Below, piece after piece: positions 45,259 through 56,432 of a stretch of 64,000 nt of DNA. Numbering within the stretch: position 1 is the stretch's first letter; every line of letters starts with the position of its first letter. The stretch lies in assembly GCA_021186555.1 (NCBI GenBank), contig JAJKFL010000010.1, positions 6,017,585 through 6,081,584 of the forward strand, read 5' to 3'. The translations under genes and the position numbers were made by a program. The notes under the pieces were generated by a model that was not told where the DNA came from, ran no database searches, and saw nothing but the letters and a program-made list of their open reading frames with translations. Origin of the DNA: Reticulitermes speratus. Lineage: Eukaryota > Arthropoda > Insecta > Blattodea > Rhinotermitidae.

Positions 45259-46560
45259 GCTCGCACACATTACTGTTATGGCTCGCACACATTACCGTTA
45301 TGGCTCGCACACATTACTGTTATGGCTCGCACACATTACTGTTATGGCTCGCACACATTACCGTGATGGCTCGCACACATTACTGTTATGGCTCGCACAC
45401 ATTACTGTTATGGCTTGCACACCTTACTGTTATGGCTCGCACACATTACTGTTATGGCTTGCACACCTTACTGTTATGGCTCTCAAAAATTACTTTTACG
45501 GCTTGCACACATTACTGTTATGGCTCGCACATATTACTGTTATGGCTCGCACACATTACTGTTATGGCTCGCACACCTTACTGTTATGGCTCGCACACCT
45601 TACTGTTATGGCTCTCACAAATTACTTTTACGGCTTGCACACATTACTGTTACGGCTTGCACATATTACTGTTATAGCTCGCACATATTACTGTTATGGC
45701 TCGCACACCTTACTCTTATGGCTCGCACACCTTACTGTTATGGCTCTTACAAATTACTTTTACGGCTTGCACACATTACTGTTACGGCTTGCACATATTA
45801 CTGTTATAGCTCGCACATATTACTGTTATGGCTCGCACACCTTACTGTTATGGCTCGCACACCTTACTGTTATGGCTCTCACAAATTACTTTTACGGCTT
45901 GCACACATTACTGTTACGGCTTGCACATATTACTGTTATAGCTCGCACATATTACTGTTATGGCTCGCACACCTTACTGTTATGGCTCGCACACCTTACT
46001 GTTATGGCTCTCACAAATTACTTTTACGGCTTGCACACATTACTGTTACGGCTTGCACATATTACTGTTATAGCTCGCACATATTACTGTTATGGCTCGC
46101 ACACCTTACTGTTATGGCTCGCACACCTTACTGTTATGGCTCGCACACCTTACTGTTATGGCTCTTACAAATTACTTTTACGGCTTGCACACCTTGCTGT
46201 TATGGTTCGCACACATTACTGTTATGGCTCGCACACCTTACTGTTATGGCTCGCACACCTTACTGTTATGGCTCGCACACCTTACTGTTATGGCTCGCAC
46301 ACCTTACTGTTATGGCTCGCACACCTTACTGTTATGGCTCTTACAAATTACTTTTACGGCTTGCACACCTTGCTGTTATGGTTCGCACACATTACTGTTA
46401 TGGCTCGCACACCTTACTGTTATGGCTCGCACACCTTACTGTTATGGCTCGCACACATTACTGTTATGGCTTGCAAACATTACTGTTATGGCTCTCACAA
46501 ATTACTTTTACGGCTCGCAAACATTTCTGTTACGGCTCGTACACCTTACTGTTACGGCTC
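45259..46560. repeat. 22-bp tandem array, about 59 copies
   Basis: Unit GCTCGCACACATTACTGTTATG with variants (CTCACAAATTACTTTTACGG, CACATATTACTG) arranged in a higher-order pattern. Since 22 is not a multiple of 3, all three plus frames cycle through the same words and stay open (462, 399, 162 codons). None is a credible protein. Confidence 0.97.
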
Positions 46561-46617
46561 GAGAAAATTTGCTTTTATAAATTATAATACGCTAATTTAT
46601 ACGTACAAGTAAAATCA

Positions 46618-46945
46618 CACATCTGTATGGTGCTGAAACCTGGACACTGCGGAAAATAGATCTGAAGTTCTGAAAAGCTTTGAAATGTGATTTGGAGAAA
46701 GACGGAGATCAGTTGATCCATTGCTTAAAAATTAAGTCTTATCTTACGTAGGAATTGCCTTCTAAAACACATATTGAAGGAAATATAGAAAGAAAGATAA
46801 AAGGGACGACAAGACTAAGAAGAAGACGTAAGCAGCTACTGGATGATTTTAAGGAAAAGGGAAGGTACTGGAACTTAAAGAGGAAGCACTAGATCGCACC
46901 CTGTGGAGAACTTGCTTTAGAAGAGGCTACGGACCTGTAATTAAT
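46618..46945 (+). mobile_element. LINE reverse-transcriptase C-terminal fragment
   Basis: Translation shows LYGAETWTLRKID, a hallmark near the end of non-LTR RT ORFs, then decayed sequence, RRRRKQLLDDFKEKGRYWNL and an end matching the DRTLWRT...RGYGPV tail. Stops and frame changes are present. Confidence 0.8.
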
Positions 46946-47260
46946 TTTATAATTTTAAAGTAAAGTGTTTTTAAGTTACAAATACAGTAAGTTGTGCTAT
47001 AATACCGTGTGATTTAAATCAGATAAAATGTCTCGCTGAGATTTTTTGAGGACAATTTTTTGGAGACTCGATTCATTCATTTCGTTCTGCGTATACATGA
47101 CTTTCATTTAAAATGTTTGGTCTCAGAATATATCGATATTGTGAGCCGATACTTTTATGTGATATTGCTATGTTACTTGATTTGTCTTACGTTTCAGAAA
47201 GCCTATCTATCTAAGCCCACACAACCGCATTGGATCAGTTTTATCTCCGATACTTTACAA

Positions 47261-47525
47261 GTCCGGAAGGTCGCGGATTCGATTCCCGATGGTGTCATTG
47301 GAATTTTTCATTGACATAATCCCTTCGGTCGCACTATGGCCCTGGGGTCGACTCAGCCTCTAACAAAAATGAGTACCAAAAATATTTTCTGAGGGATAAA
47401 GGCGGCCGGTGGGTAGAGCTAGCAACCTTACCACCTTCATGTGATGATTGTCTAGAAATCTGGGAGCCTCAACCTCCTGGAATCCTCAGGGCCCGTAGAG
47501 GCCTGTAATGGGATTGCTTTACCAT
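47261..47525 (+). mobile_element. SINE family D, 5'-truncated
   Basis: GGAAGGTCGCGGATTCGATT, CGACTCAGCCTCTAACAAAA, end GTAATGGGATTGCTTTACC. Confidence 0.8.
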
Positions 47526-48014
47526 TTACTTAGTTGCGTAGAATAACACGTGAAAATTTACACGCACGTCTGGTTTACGTCTTTATGGTTTTGCAATTAC
47601 GCACATTGTAATTTCTACTTTAAATTCTCTTTGTGACGGGCAAATTGCAATTTGAAGCCTCTAAAACGTGGCCTCCTAATTGATTAAGTTGTAGGGACTT
47701 GCCAACATGCCATAATGGATCTTGTAACTGTCGCAGGTAAGCACAGAGCTGCCACACGCAGACAGAAGGCTGCTAATTGTGATATATGGGGCTTCATCTG
47801 CTTTATCTTACGCATTCATTTACAACTTCCTACGGGTTTCTTATCACCATTTTCTCCTACACACTAATTGCTTTAAACGCCACGCGTTTAACACGTCTTA
47901 AATACATGAATATTCTCGTTGTGTAATTTATTCTGATCATCCACCCCCCCCCCCCCTCCAAAAGAGTATCAGATATGAAACTGACAAAAGGAGTAAAGGT
48001 AACACGAATGTGTT

Positions 48015-48471
48015 AGGCGCGTTGGCAACATTGCGGAAAACTACTATTAGTTTCGTCATGTCTGTCTTGTCTGTCCGTATGGGAAAACTCGGCTCTCACT
48101 ACATGGATTTTCGTGAAATTTGTTATTTGAGTATTTTTCGAAAATCTGACAAGAATAACGGGTACTTTACACGAAGGCCTATGTACATTTATGATAATAT
48201 CTCGCTGAATTCTTCTTAGAATGAGAAATGTTTCAGACACAATTTGTAGTCAAAATCAAAACACATATTTTATGTTCAATAACATTTTCCCGAAAATCGT
48301 GCCGTTTATGAGATAATGTGTAAAAATATGGTACAGCCAGACAGGCCACAGATGACAATATAATACGGCGCATGCGCTTTGCATGCTGCATAACTAAGGC
48401 TACAGACACACACACAGAATATGTAATACTTATTGCTTTTCCACGGCAACAATGGTTAGGCGAACGCGCCT
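48015..48471 (+). mobile_element. MITE family H, copy 3
   Basis: AGGCGCGTTGGCAACATTGC at the left and CGAACGCGCCT at the right; same interior as 32564 with a small internal deletion. Confidence 0.8.
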
Positions 48472-48639
48472 GAAAGTTAAGTTATACGCACATTGCCTGT
48501 CATGTTTTGGATAATATCAATACATAAGCTTTATCACACTCCATTTTATTCAAATTCACTGTGTTTTAACTTGCGTAGACATATAAATTACTTCAGTTCT
48601 TATGTGTCTGGAAATTACATATCTTAATCTTCTAATGCA

Positions 48640-48768
48640 AATGCACAGATAGGCACTTCGGGACACTGCTTGTATCGTACGGCTTCCATTTAAGGCGGGA
48701 TATTTTTTGACGAGCTAGGCGACTGTCAGCTTATTAATAAAAATTCTTCCTTTCAGTTAATTAGTTTT
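48640..48768 (+). mobile_element. LINE 3' UTR remnant
   Basis: GACGAGCTAGGCGACTGTCAGCTTATTAAT and the following TTCAGTTAATTAG tail resemble the 29600-29680 3' end. Confidence 0.4.
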
Positions 48769-48807
48769 TTTATTAACGTGACACACGACCAAGATTTATT
48801 TTTCCCC

Positions 48808-49059
48808 CATTGAAGCAACAGCAAATAGTGGGCCACGGCCTCCTCATTGTCGAGACTTCACGATCACACTTTGAGACACACCACACTCCTTACGACTCCC
48901 CTGGACGAGTTATCAGCTCGTCGCAGAAACCTCTACCTGACAACACACAACACTCAAAAGACACAAACATCCATGCCCTCGGCGGGATTCCAACCCACAA
49001 TCCTAGTAAGCGAGCGGCCTTAGACCCACGCCTTAGACCGCAAGGCCACTGGGATCGGC
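48808..49059 (-). mobile_element. SINE family B, reverse
   Basis: TGGGCCACGGCCTCCTCATT at the left, GGATTCCAACCCACAATCCT box-B region, and the head AAGGCCACTGGGATCGGC at the right. Confidence 0.82.
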
Positions 49060-49074
49060 TGACTAATATTTCAT

Positions 49075-49347
49075 TTTTTTTTTAGTCGTCCTCTTCTACC
49101 TACTCCGGTTTCCCGTTTCAGTGTCGAGGTTTTTTTGTAATTCCATTTGATCAGACTGAGAGACACCACTGTCGGTAGTACTCCTCTGGACGAGGGATCG
49201 GCTCGTCGCAGAGACCTCTACCTGACAACAACACACAACACTCACAAGAGACAGACATCCATGCCCCCGGTGGGATTCGAACCCACAATCCCAGCAAGCG
49301 AGCGGCCGCAGAACCACGCCTTAGACCGCACGGCCACTGGGATCGGC
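49075..49347 (-). mobile_element. SINE family B, reverse, inserted next to another copy
   Basis: TGACTAATATTTCAT lies at 49060-49074 and 49348-49362, a 15-bp TSD. The 3' third differs from other B copies (TCTTCTACCTACTCCGGTTT), the tRNA half is standard. Confidence 0.85.
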
Positions 49348-49555
49348 TGACTAATATTTCATACCAAGCAAAAATAAAGATCAATTGTAATTTAACTTAA
49401 ACCTGTGCTACCTAGAATGGCCCCCTTCAGATTACAGGATCAGTTTAAAAGACAGATTAAATTTCTTATATGTCTTCTTAAAATATCCCCACTGTGGACA
49501 TGAAATACATCTGCGAATGGGTTGGCAGTTGTGTACCAGATTACTCTGTGACATA

Positions 49556-50139
49556 CAGGGCATACACAAAAGAATGGTGCGGTATCAAAAGTGAATAAAA
49601 AATGTATTTCTCACCTTACACGGGCACAACATACACCGTCAGCGGCGGCAACTGTCCAAGTTTCTCATTTGGTAATTACAATCCTTCAATGTGTGACCCT
49701 GGGTCACACGACACACATCCACACGGTAATCAAACTCATCCCAGACCCGGTGTAGCATGTCCGCTATAATGGCCTGCAGTGCATGCGTTATCCGATCACG
49801 AATTTCATGGATGGACGTGGGCAATGGTGGTACAAAAACGCTGTCTTTAACGAACCCCCAAAGAAAGAAATCGCAAGGTGTAAGATCTGGCGAACGGGGT
49901 GGCCAAGGGAGAAGGTCTGGACACCTCAAAACGGAGCAAACAGACAGCCTTCTCCTGTGCAACGCCATCTTTGAAACTGGCCCCGCGGCCACGCAGTAAA
50001 CATGAGAAGCGAACTGCTGGTAGCGCATGAGAAACTTGGACAGTTGCCGCCGCTGACGGTGTATGTTGTGCCCGTGTAATGTGAGACATAAATGTTTTAT
50101 TCACTTTTGAAACCGCACCATTCTTTTGTGTATGCCCTG
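49556..50139 (-). mobile_element. Mariner-like element, 584 bp, about 110-bp TIRs
   Basis: Ends CAGGGCATACACAAAAGAAT inverted at both sides, TA flanks. The interior minus strand encodes WPPRSPDLTPCDFFLWGFVK and DMLHRVWDEFDYRVDVCRVT, a transposase C-terminus. Non-autonomous. A shorter sister copy is at 63442. Confidence 0.9.
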
Positions 50140-50322
50140 TATTTATCAAGATTACAGTAGATGGTTCAAAAGCCAGTTAACCAACAATATGCTACGTTTT
50201 ATTAACTGGTTAAATGACTTTTAGACCGTTGCCTGTAATGTCCTTCAATTAAAGAAATTGGATGTTATTATGGAGACCGTAGAATTGTAAAGAGATATTT
50301 TCTCTGTTCTAATCACATAATG

Positions 50323-50576
50323 GCCGATCTCAGTGGCCGCACGGTCTAAGGCGTGGGTCTACGGCTGCTCGCTTACTGGGATTGTGGGTTCGAATCCCAC
50401 AGGGGGCATGGATGTTTGTGTTGTGTGTTGTCAGGTAGAGGTCTCTGCGACGAGCTGGTCCCTCGTCCAGAGGAGTCCTACTGATTGTGGTGTGTCTAAT
50501 GTGTGTGATCGTGAAGCGTCGAAAAATGAGGCGGCCTAGGCCCCTAAGGGGCTGTCGAGCCATTGAAGAAAAAACA
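50323..50576 (+). mobile_element. SINE family B, full copy
   Basis: GCCGATCTCAGTGGCCGCAC head, GGTTCGAATCCCA box B, GGGGCTGTCGAGCCATTGAAG end with an A-rich tail; ACATAATG on both sides. Confidence 0.88.
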
Positions 50577-50705
50577 TAATGATATCGAGTGGTTGTAGGA
50601 ATAAGGTAATTCAGTTCCTTTCTTTAAACGAAGTGCCTATTTGCTGTTAAGCACGGCACCATCAGTGAAAGTTTATACGGATGTAAGCCGTCCCTGCCAA
50701 AGAAC

Positions 50706-50880
50706 TAAAAACGACGGCTCGTAAAGCAATCCCTGGACAGGCCCTTAGGGTTCCAGGAGGTTGAGGCTTATAGATTTGTAGACAATCGGTACAGGAAGGT
50801 GGTAAGGTTGTCAGCCCTACGCACCGGCCTCTTTTACCCCCAAGAAATACTCCTGGTACTCATTTCTGTTAGAGGCTGAG
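50706..50880 (-). mobile_element. SINE family D, truncated
   Basis: Reversed GTAAAGCAATCCCTGGACAG to CATTTCTGTTAGAGGCTGAG. The head is missing. Confidence 0.8.
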
Positions 50881-51075
50881 CAACTAAATCTATATCCAGT
50901 ATAAAATAATCCAAATTTTAGAATCCAATTTCTTTAAAGCCTTCGGGGTATAATGATTGTCTGTCATAAGCTAGAATATTTTCTTACTTTTCAGGAAATT
51001 AATGAAATTAACGTGTTTCGGTATTTGCAATCTTTGTGAAGTAATGGAATGTCATCATACAAAATGTAATTTCAG

Positions 51076-51171
51076 CTGTGTGTGACCCGCCGTGCCGCTA
51101 TGGGGGCCACTGCATCAAGCCAAATGCCTGTCACTGCCCTCCCGGCACAAGTGGAGCCTTCTGCCAAAACT
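51076..51171 (+). CDS. Exon: EGF-like repeat 4
   Basis: Acceptor TAATTTCAG, donor GTAAGT, 96 bp, phase 1-1. Encodes VCDPPCRYGGHCIKPNACHC and PPGTSGAFCQN, one six-Cys EGF repeat. It joins repeat 3 through a CCT (Pro) codon split by the intron. Confidence 0.92.
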
Positions 51172-52246
51172 GTAAGTTTATCTGCTATGTTATTGTAGTT
51201 GGGACCTTGCAAGGGAAGACGGAAATATTGTAATACTGCATGTACAGCAGGTAGCCCACTTAAAGGGGATGTTACAGTTTTGAACGTCAGAGGGAAAAAA
51301 CCCGATTTTGTGTGACTATGACCGTTCGAAATTCGGCAATTTTTGAAGTTTAGCATCGTAAAACTTTATGCAGATTTAGAGCAGCTGTCGGTCACATTCT
51401 ACTTTCTGTTTTGCCCTTAGCGATAACCCGAGATTTTCCTTTGTAACCCACAGATTGCGCGGCTGAAATCCGAAATGGCCAACCAAAAATCATTATTGAT
51501 CTTGTGGATTTTAGGCTATCAGGTGACTGAAAATTCGAAATTGGTCAATAGGTAAAAATTTCACTAAAAAGGGGGAAATAGTTGCCTGGGCTCGCGTTTA
51601 TTGAGAACAGGGTACGGTTGGGGACCCTGGCTAGGGCAGACGTGTGTTTCACATTGCATAATTTTCAGCACTTTACACATAAATTTTCAACTAGAAACCA
51701 TATTAAATAAATGTTTAATTTACTAACTACTAAAGTGATTTAGTGTCTTGATTTGTAATTTCTTTTTCAGAAACGACACGTAACATACTGGAACACAGAA
51801 TAAGGAGTACACGTCTTTGCTCATGTTTTATTTATGAATCTACTGAAATTATTCCGATAAAGCTTACGTGATATTGCATATGTATACGAAAAAACTTTAG
51901 AACGAATTTAATTCCTATTTGCATTAATCCTAATTTAAACAGGCTAAATAATTAAGAATTTAAGAAGTGTATGCAGTAACAAAAACTCATCTCTTGCGCT
52001 CTACTCTTACGTTCGGAAATTCAGTTCGTGAGGGTTAATTCTTATTCTACCTTTCAAATAAGACGAAGCATGTGAGAGGGGCGAGCGGACAGAAAAAGAG
52101 GATATACGGAAAAGGATCCTCTCTGTAATTCACTTCTAAAAAGTATAATAATTAATTCGATGTGTCATTTTTAAGGCAAAGACGGAAGCAACACGATCAA
52201 CACTTTTAAATACAGTGAATAACCTGAATTTTATTTTAAAATGCAG

Positions 52247-53725
52247 CTCGTACCGCGCAGTAAACACACTCCGTCTCAGTTATACAAACCAGTCAGTTAA
52301 TGTTGTACAGTGAAATAATCGCTGTTTGTTCTGAGATCCATACAAAACACATAAATACAGTCCGTACCGCGCAGTAAACACACTCCGTCTCAGTTATACA
52401 AACCAGTCAGTTAATGTTGTACAGTGAAATAATCGCTGTTTGTTCTGAGATCCATACAAAACACATAAATACAGTCCGTACCGCGCAGTAAACACACTCC
52501 GTCTCAGTTATACAAACCAGTCAGTTAATGTTGTACAGTGAAATAATCGCTGTTTGTTCTGAGATCCATACAAAACACATAAATACAGTCCGTACCGCGC
52601 AGTAAACACACTCCGTCTCAGTTATACAAACCAGTCAGTTAATGTTGTACAGTGAAATAATCGCTGTTTGTTCTGAGATCCATACAAAACACATAAATAC
52701 AGTCCGTACCGCGCAGTAAACACACTCCGTCTCAGTTATACAAACCAGTCAGTTAATGTTGTACAGTGAAATAATCGCTGTTTGTTCTGAGATCCACACA
52801 AAACACATAAATACAGTCCGTACCGCGCAGTAAACACACTCCGTCTCAGTTATACAAACCAGTCAGTTAATGTTGTACAGTGAAATAATCGCTGTTTGTT
52901 CTGAGATCCATACAAAACACATAAATACAGTCCGTACCGCGCAGTAAACACACTCCGTCTCAGTTATACAAACCAGTCAGTTAATGTTGTAAGTGAAATA
53001 ATCGCTGTTTGTTCTGAGATCCATACAAAACACATAAATACAGTCCGTACCGCGCAGTAAACACACTCCGTCTCAGTTATACAAACCAGTCAGTTAATGT
53101 TGTACAGTGAAATAATCGCTGTTTGTTCTGAGATCCACACAAAACACATAAATACAGTCCGTACCGCGCAGTAAACACACTCCGTCTCAGTTATACAAAC
53201 CAGTCAGTTAATGTTGTACAGTGAAATAATCGCTGTTTGTTCTGAGATCCACACAAAACACATAAATACAGTCCGTACCGCGCAGTAAACACACTCCGTC
53301 TCAGTTATACAAACCAGTCAGTTAATGTTGTACAGTGAAATAATCGCTGTTTGTTCTGAGATCCATACAAAACACATAAATACAGTCCGTACCGCGCAGT
53401 AAACACACTCCGTCTCAGTTATACAAACCAGTCAGTTAATGTTGTACAGTGAAATAATCGCTGTTTGTTCTGAGATCCACACAAAACACATAAATACAGT
53501 CCGTACCGCGCAGTAAACACACTCCGTCTCAGTTATACAAACCAGTCAGTTAATGTTGTACAGTGAAATAATCGCTGTTTGTTCTGAGATCCACACAAAA
53601 CACATAAATACAGTCCGTACCGCGCAGTAAACACACTCCGTCTCAGTTATACAAACCAGTCAGTTAATGTTGTACAGTGAAATAATCGCTGTTTGTTCTG
53701 AGATCCACACAAAACACATAAATAC
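52247..53725 (+). repeat. 114-bp satellite array, 13 units, plus orientation
   Basis: Unit starts GTACCGCGCAGTAAACACAC and ends AACACATAAATACAGTCC. Units are almost identical (TACAAAA/CACAAAA variation; one unit lacks a single base near 52990). The right flank TGTGTGGGCAGAACGTAGAA is shared, inverted, with 56436. Confidence 0.97.
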
Positions 53726-54734
53726 ACTGTGTGGGCAGAACGTAGAATTTGTGAATGTTAAACGTGGTGGTACATATAGTTTCCACTGGGCTATAAAGGA
53801 TTATATTTGAATTATGTTACAGCTTCAAGATATTATCATGTATTTGAACCGCCAGTGACATTCTGTTGTAATTCGGAGATATTGATATTGAAATTTCTTT
53901 CCTGCAAAATCTTTAGTGTTTTGAGTCTTGTTTGTACGCCATTGACTTCAGGTGCTGTTGGAGGGTTTATGTCCTTATGGAGCAAAATTGATGGAAATAA
54001 AATGTATGTTTTATGTTTGTCTAGAGAGCTCGTTCGAAGCACTTTTCGGTTAGATAAATACTTAGATATTCAAGCTCTGTAAAAAAGAAATGTGGCGTTT
54101 GGTTTTTTTTTGCTCAATAAATTGTCTGTGTTTAACAGTCTCATTACTGGATTCTATCCTCAGTCAGATAAGTCCATTTCATATTCTCACAGTGCTCGCA
54201 AGTTTCTACACCTACGCCTGTCCTGATAACTTCAGAAACCCCGTTAACTTCGACATATTCATCCAAGTTTTCTGTACATCATTTACATATAAATTGGCAC
54301 CTGCTGATTTACTCACAATGTTTAAGTTCTTGAGTTCTATCTAATTAAACTCTACGAGTTATCTCGATAGTCTTGTGATCGATATTTATCGAAATGGAGT
54401 GTCAAATACTACGTAATTGAGCTGTAGGCTATCGTTGTTTATTAATTTTAAACGAGAAATTTGTTTTTGTAATGAAGACGGATAATGTTTGATGAGATGT
54501 GTAAAGTCAAAAAGAAGGCATTTTTAAATACTGTATATAAGGTACAGTCAAAGCAGAATATGCACGCCTTCTGCATAACACTTAGATATTTTGTGTCATG
54601 TCTACTCATTTAAGCAAATTATAAGATGCAGTGTCTGTGTTATTTAATGATTCAATTACGGGAATAATGTATTTTAATAGACGAAAGAACGAAAGAATTA
54701 AAGAATAGATGAACATTGATCTTCGGCCGAATTA

Positions 54735-54879
54735 TATTGACAAGGATTCCGAAGTGCACAAAGCACAACCTGTCCCAGTGTCTCTTTGTCCGCCACAAAT
54801 CGAGCATGGACTGGTCTAGGCTTATACTCGGGCCTCCGCGATGCAGGGGGTTAACCCTTTTCAGCCATGGCACGGCCGA
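54735..54879 (-). mobile_element. SINE family E, truncated
   Basis: ACCTGTCCCAGTGTCTCTTT, CCACAAATCGAGCATGGACT and the head AGCCATGGCACGGCC at the right. Confidence 0.7.
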
Positions 54880-54997
54880 TAATATATAAATATTTTGATT
54901 CATTGTTATATATTTTAAATATATTGTCTTATAAAATTTCTAAGATAATTTAGTAAAGAATGCATAAACATTTTCAGAATGATTTCGCTCAGCTCTG

Positions 54998-55555
54998 CAG
55001 CAAAAGATTTAGTGTTGTAGATGACATCTGCGCTCTTCTGGGATATTACGCAGAGCAGAGTGAGAATTCTGTACCGACGTTTCGGGACAACCTATCGGTC
55101 CCATCTTCAAAGGTCAAGGAGTCCAAGAAGAAACTTTATTTTTGGACTTCTTGACCTTTGAAGATGGGACCGATAGGTTGTCCGAAACGTCGGTATAGAA
55201 TTACCACTACGCTGCGTAATATCCCAGAAAGCCTTGTCATGGCTCAGGCGGTTAGTCGCCGGTCTCTCACCGCGGAGGCCCGGGTTCGATCCCGGATTAG
55301 TCCATGTGGGATTTGTGGTGAACAAAGTGACACTGGGACAGTTTTCCCCACGAGGACTTCGGTTTTACCCTGTCAATTTCATTCCACTGGTGCTCCATTA
55401 CACGGAAAAACGGAAAATACGACTCATCTTCATCACAGGGTTGCACAATAAGCCTCAAGCCTGCGGTGCGTCCGTGGCGTCTGCTGCGGGGCCCTTCACA
55501 AAAGAAATCGCAGATGTCTTCTACATCTCGGCGGAAGCCTGACGTCACGCATAGT
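54998..55555. repeat. Family F fold-back split by a SINE E
   Basis: Left arm ATCTGCGCTCTTCTGGGATA, ACCGACGTTTCGGGACAACC; right arm its inverse to 55228. The terminal part continues at 55506-55550 (ATCGCAGATGTCTTCTACAT) after the SINE. Confidence 0.85.
55230..55503 (+). mobile_element. SINE family E, full copy, nested in family F
   Basis: GTCATGGCTCAGGCGGTTAG head, GGGTTCGATCCCGG box B, GGATTTGTGGTGAACAAAGT body, end GGGGCCCTTCACAAAAGAA. AGAAA occurs at both junctions, a short possible TSD. Confidence 0.85.
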
Positions 55556-55676
55556 GTTGTAGATGATTAAGTATTTTTAAGTTCCTCAACAAACATTCTT
55601 AATATCTCGACACACCAAACAAGTCTGTGAATGTGGACCTACGTACATTTATTACCATAATGTTTTGTGTTTACAG

Positions 55677-55869
55677 TTTCGTGTCGATTCGCTTGTCTGA
55701 ACGGAGGCGCATGCGTCGGACCTGACCAATGCGAATGCCCTCGTAACGCAACTGGGGCCACTTGCGCTGATCCAGTCTGCGACCCGCCATGTGAGAATGG
55801 CGCGACTTGCAGTTCGGGCAACAGATGTCTCTGTGACCAAGGCACCTCTGGAACCAGATGCGAAAAGAG
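55677..55869 (+). CDS. Exon: EGF-like repeats 5 and 6
   Basis: Acceptor TGTGTTTACAG, donor GTACGT, 193 bp, phase 1 in and phase 2 out. Encodes SCRFACLNGGACVGPDQCEC, then VCDPPCENGATCSSGNRCLC and GTSGTRCEKR. NAT within repeat 5 is a possible N-glycosylation site. It is flanked by inverted 114-bp arrays in both introns, which may favour back-splicing of this exon or its skipping; skipping would break the frame because the phases differ. Confidence 0.93.
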
Positions 55870-56432
55870 GTACGTACTCATTTGAATCATTAACCTCATC
55901 TTCCTTTTCCTAATTAAAGAGTTAATTTTCGTAATTGGGTTAAGCTGTTTCGACGTTGCTGTAGAGGGGAAAAATCTGAAGCCATTTAAGCTGGTAAAGA
56001 ACACCTGCCCCTCTTTACTGCCTAATCGCTGTCAAAGAGATGCGGTTCACGGCAGGGTAATTTGTTCTATATGAACTAAACTTAAATTGTTTGTTATAAA
56101 ATTTGTAGGTCCTTAAATAATGTAACTGGGAAAATGATTTAGGTATAAGCATTACATTCAGGATTGCATTTGGGGAAGGTTCAAAAGTCAGGTGTCCCCC
56201 TGAAATACCTGTTTTCAATATCAATTTTTTACTAACAAAATTTGTCTGCAAAAGTACAGGAAACAAAATATACCTCCTATATTAACATCCAACTATCAAT
56301 TCTATATAGAAATGTAATGGTAATTCTTAACCTCAACACTGTATGGAGGTGAGTTGTGAAACTCTAAAGCCCAGTGGTTACTATACGTACCGCCACGTTT
56401 AATATTCACAAATTCTACGTTCTGCCCACACA

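Larger units (their letters stand above)
32502..51075 (+). other. Intron of about 18.6 kb, inventory
   Basis: Bounded by GTAAGT and TAATTTCAG. Holds the MITE H copies, 40-bp and 22-bp arrays, hammerhead array, SINEs and the small minus-strand ORF listed separately. I see nothing recognisable at 33645-34450, 35640-36020, 36940-37750, 41040-41660, 42225-42390, 42815-43330, 43625-44155, 44820-45255, 46950-47255, 47530-48010 and 50145-50320. Confidence 0.7.
51172..55676 (+). other. Intron of about 4.5 kb, inventory
   Basis: 51175-52190 and 53800-54720 show no recognisable gene or repeat. The rest is the 114-bp array, SINE E pieces and a family F element. Confidence 0.7.

Noticed and set aside
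45224-46612. 462-, 399- and 162-codon open frames
   Set aside because: They are three readings of the same 22-bp tandem repeat with no start context or domain.
1442-50576. tRNA genes suggested by box A/box B segments
   Set aside because: The segments do not fold as complete tRNAs by eye, lack the 3' acceptor half, and are repeated SINE heads with long bodies and tails.
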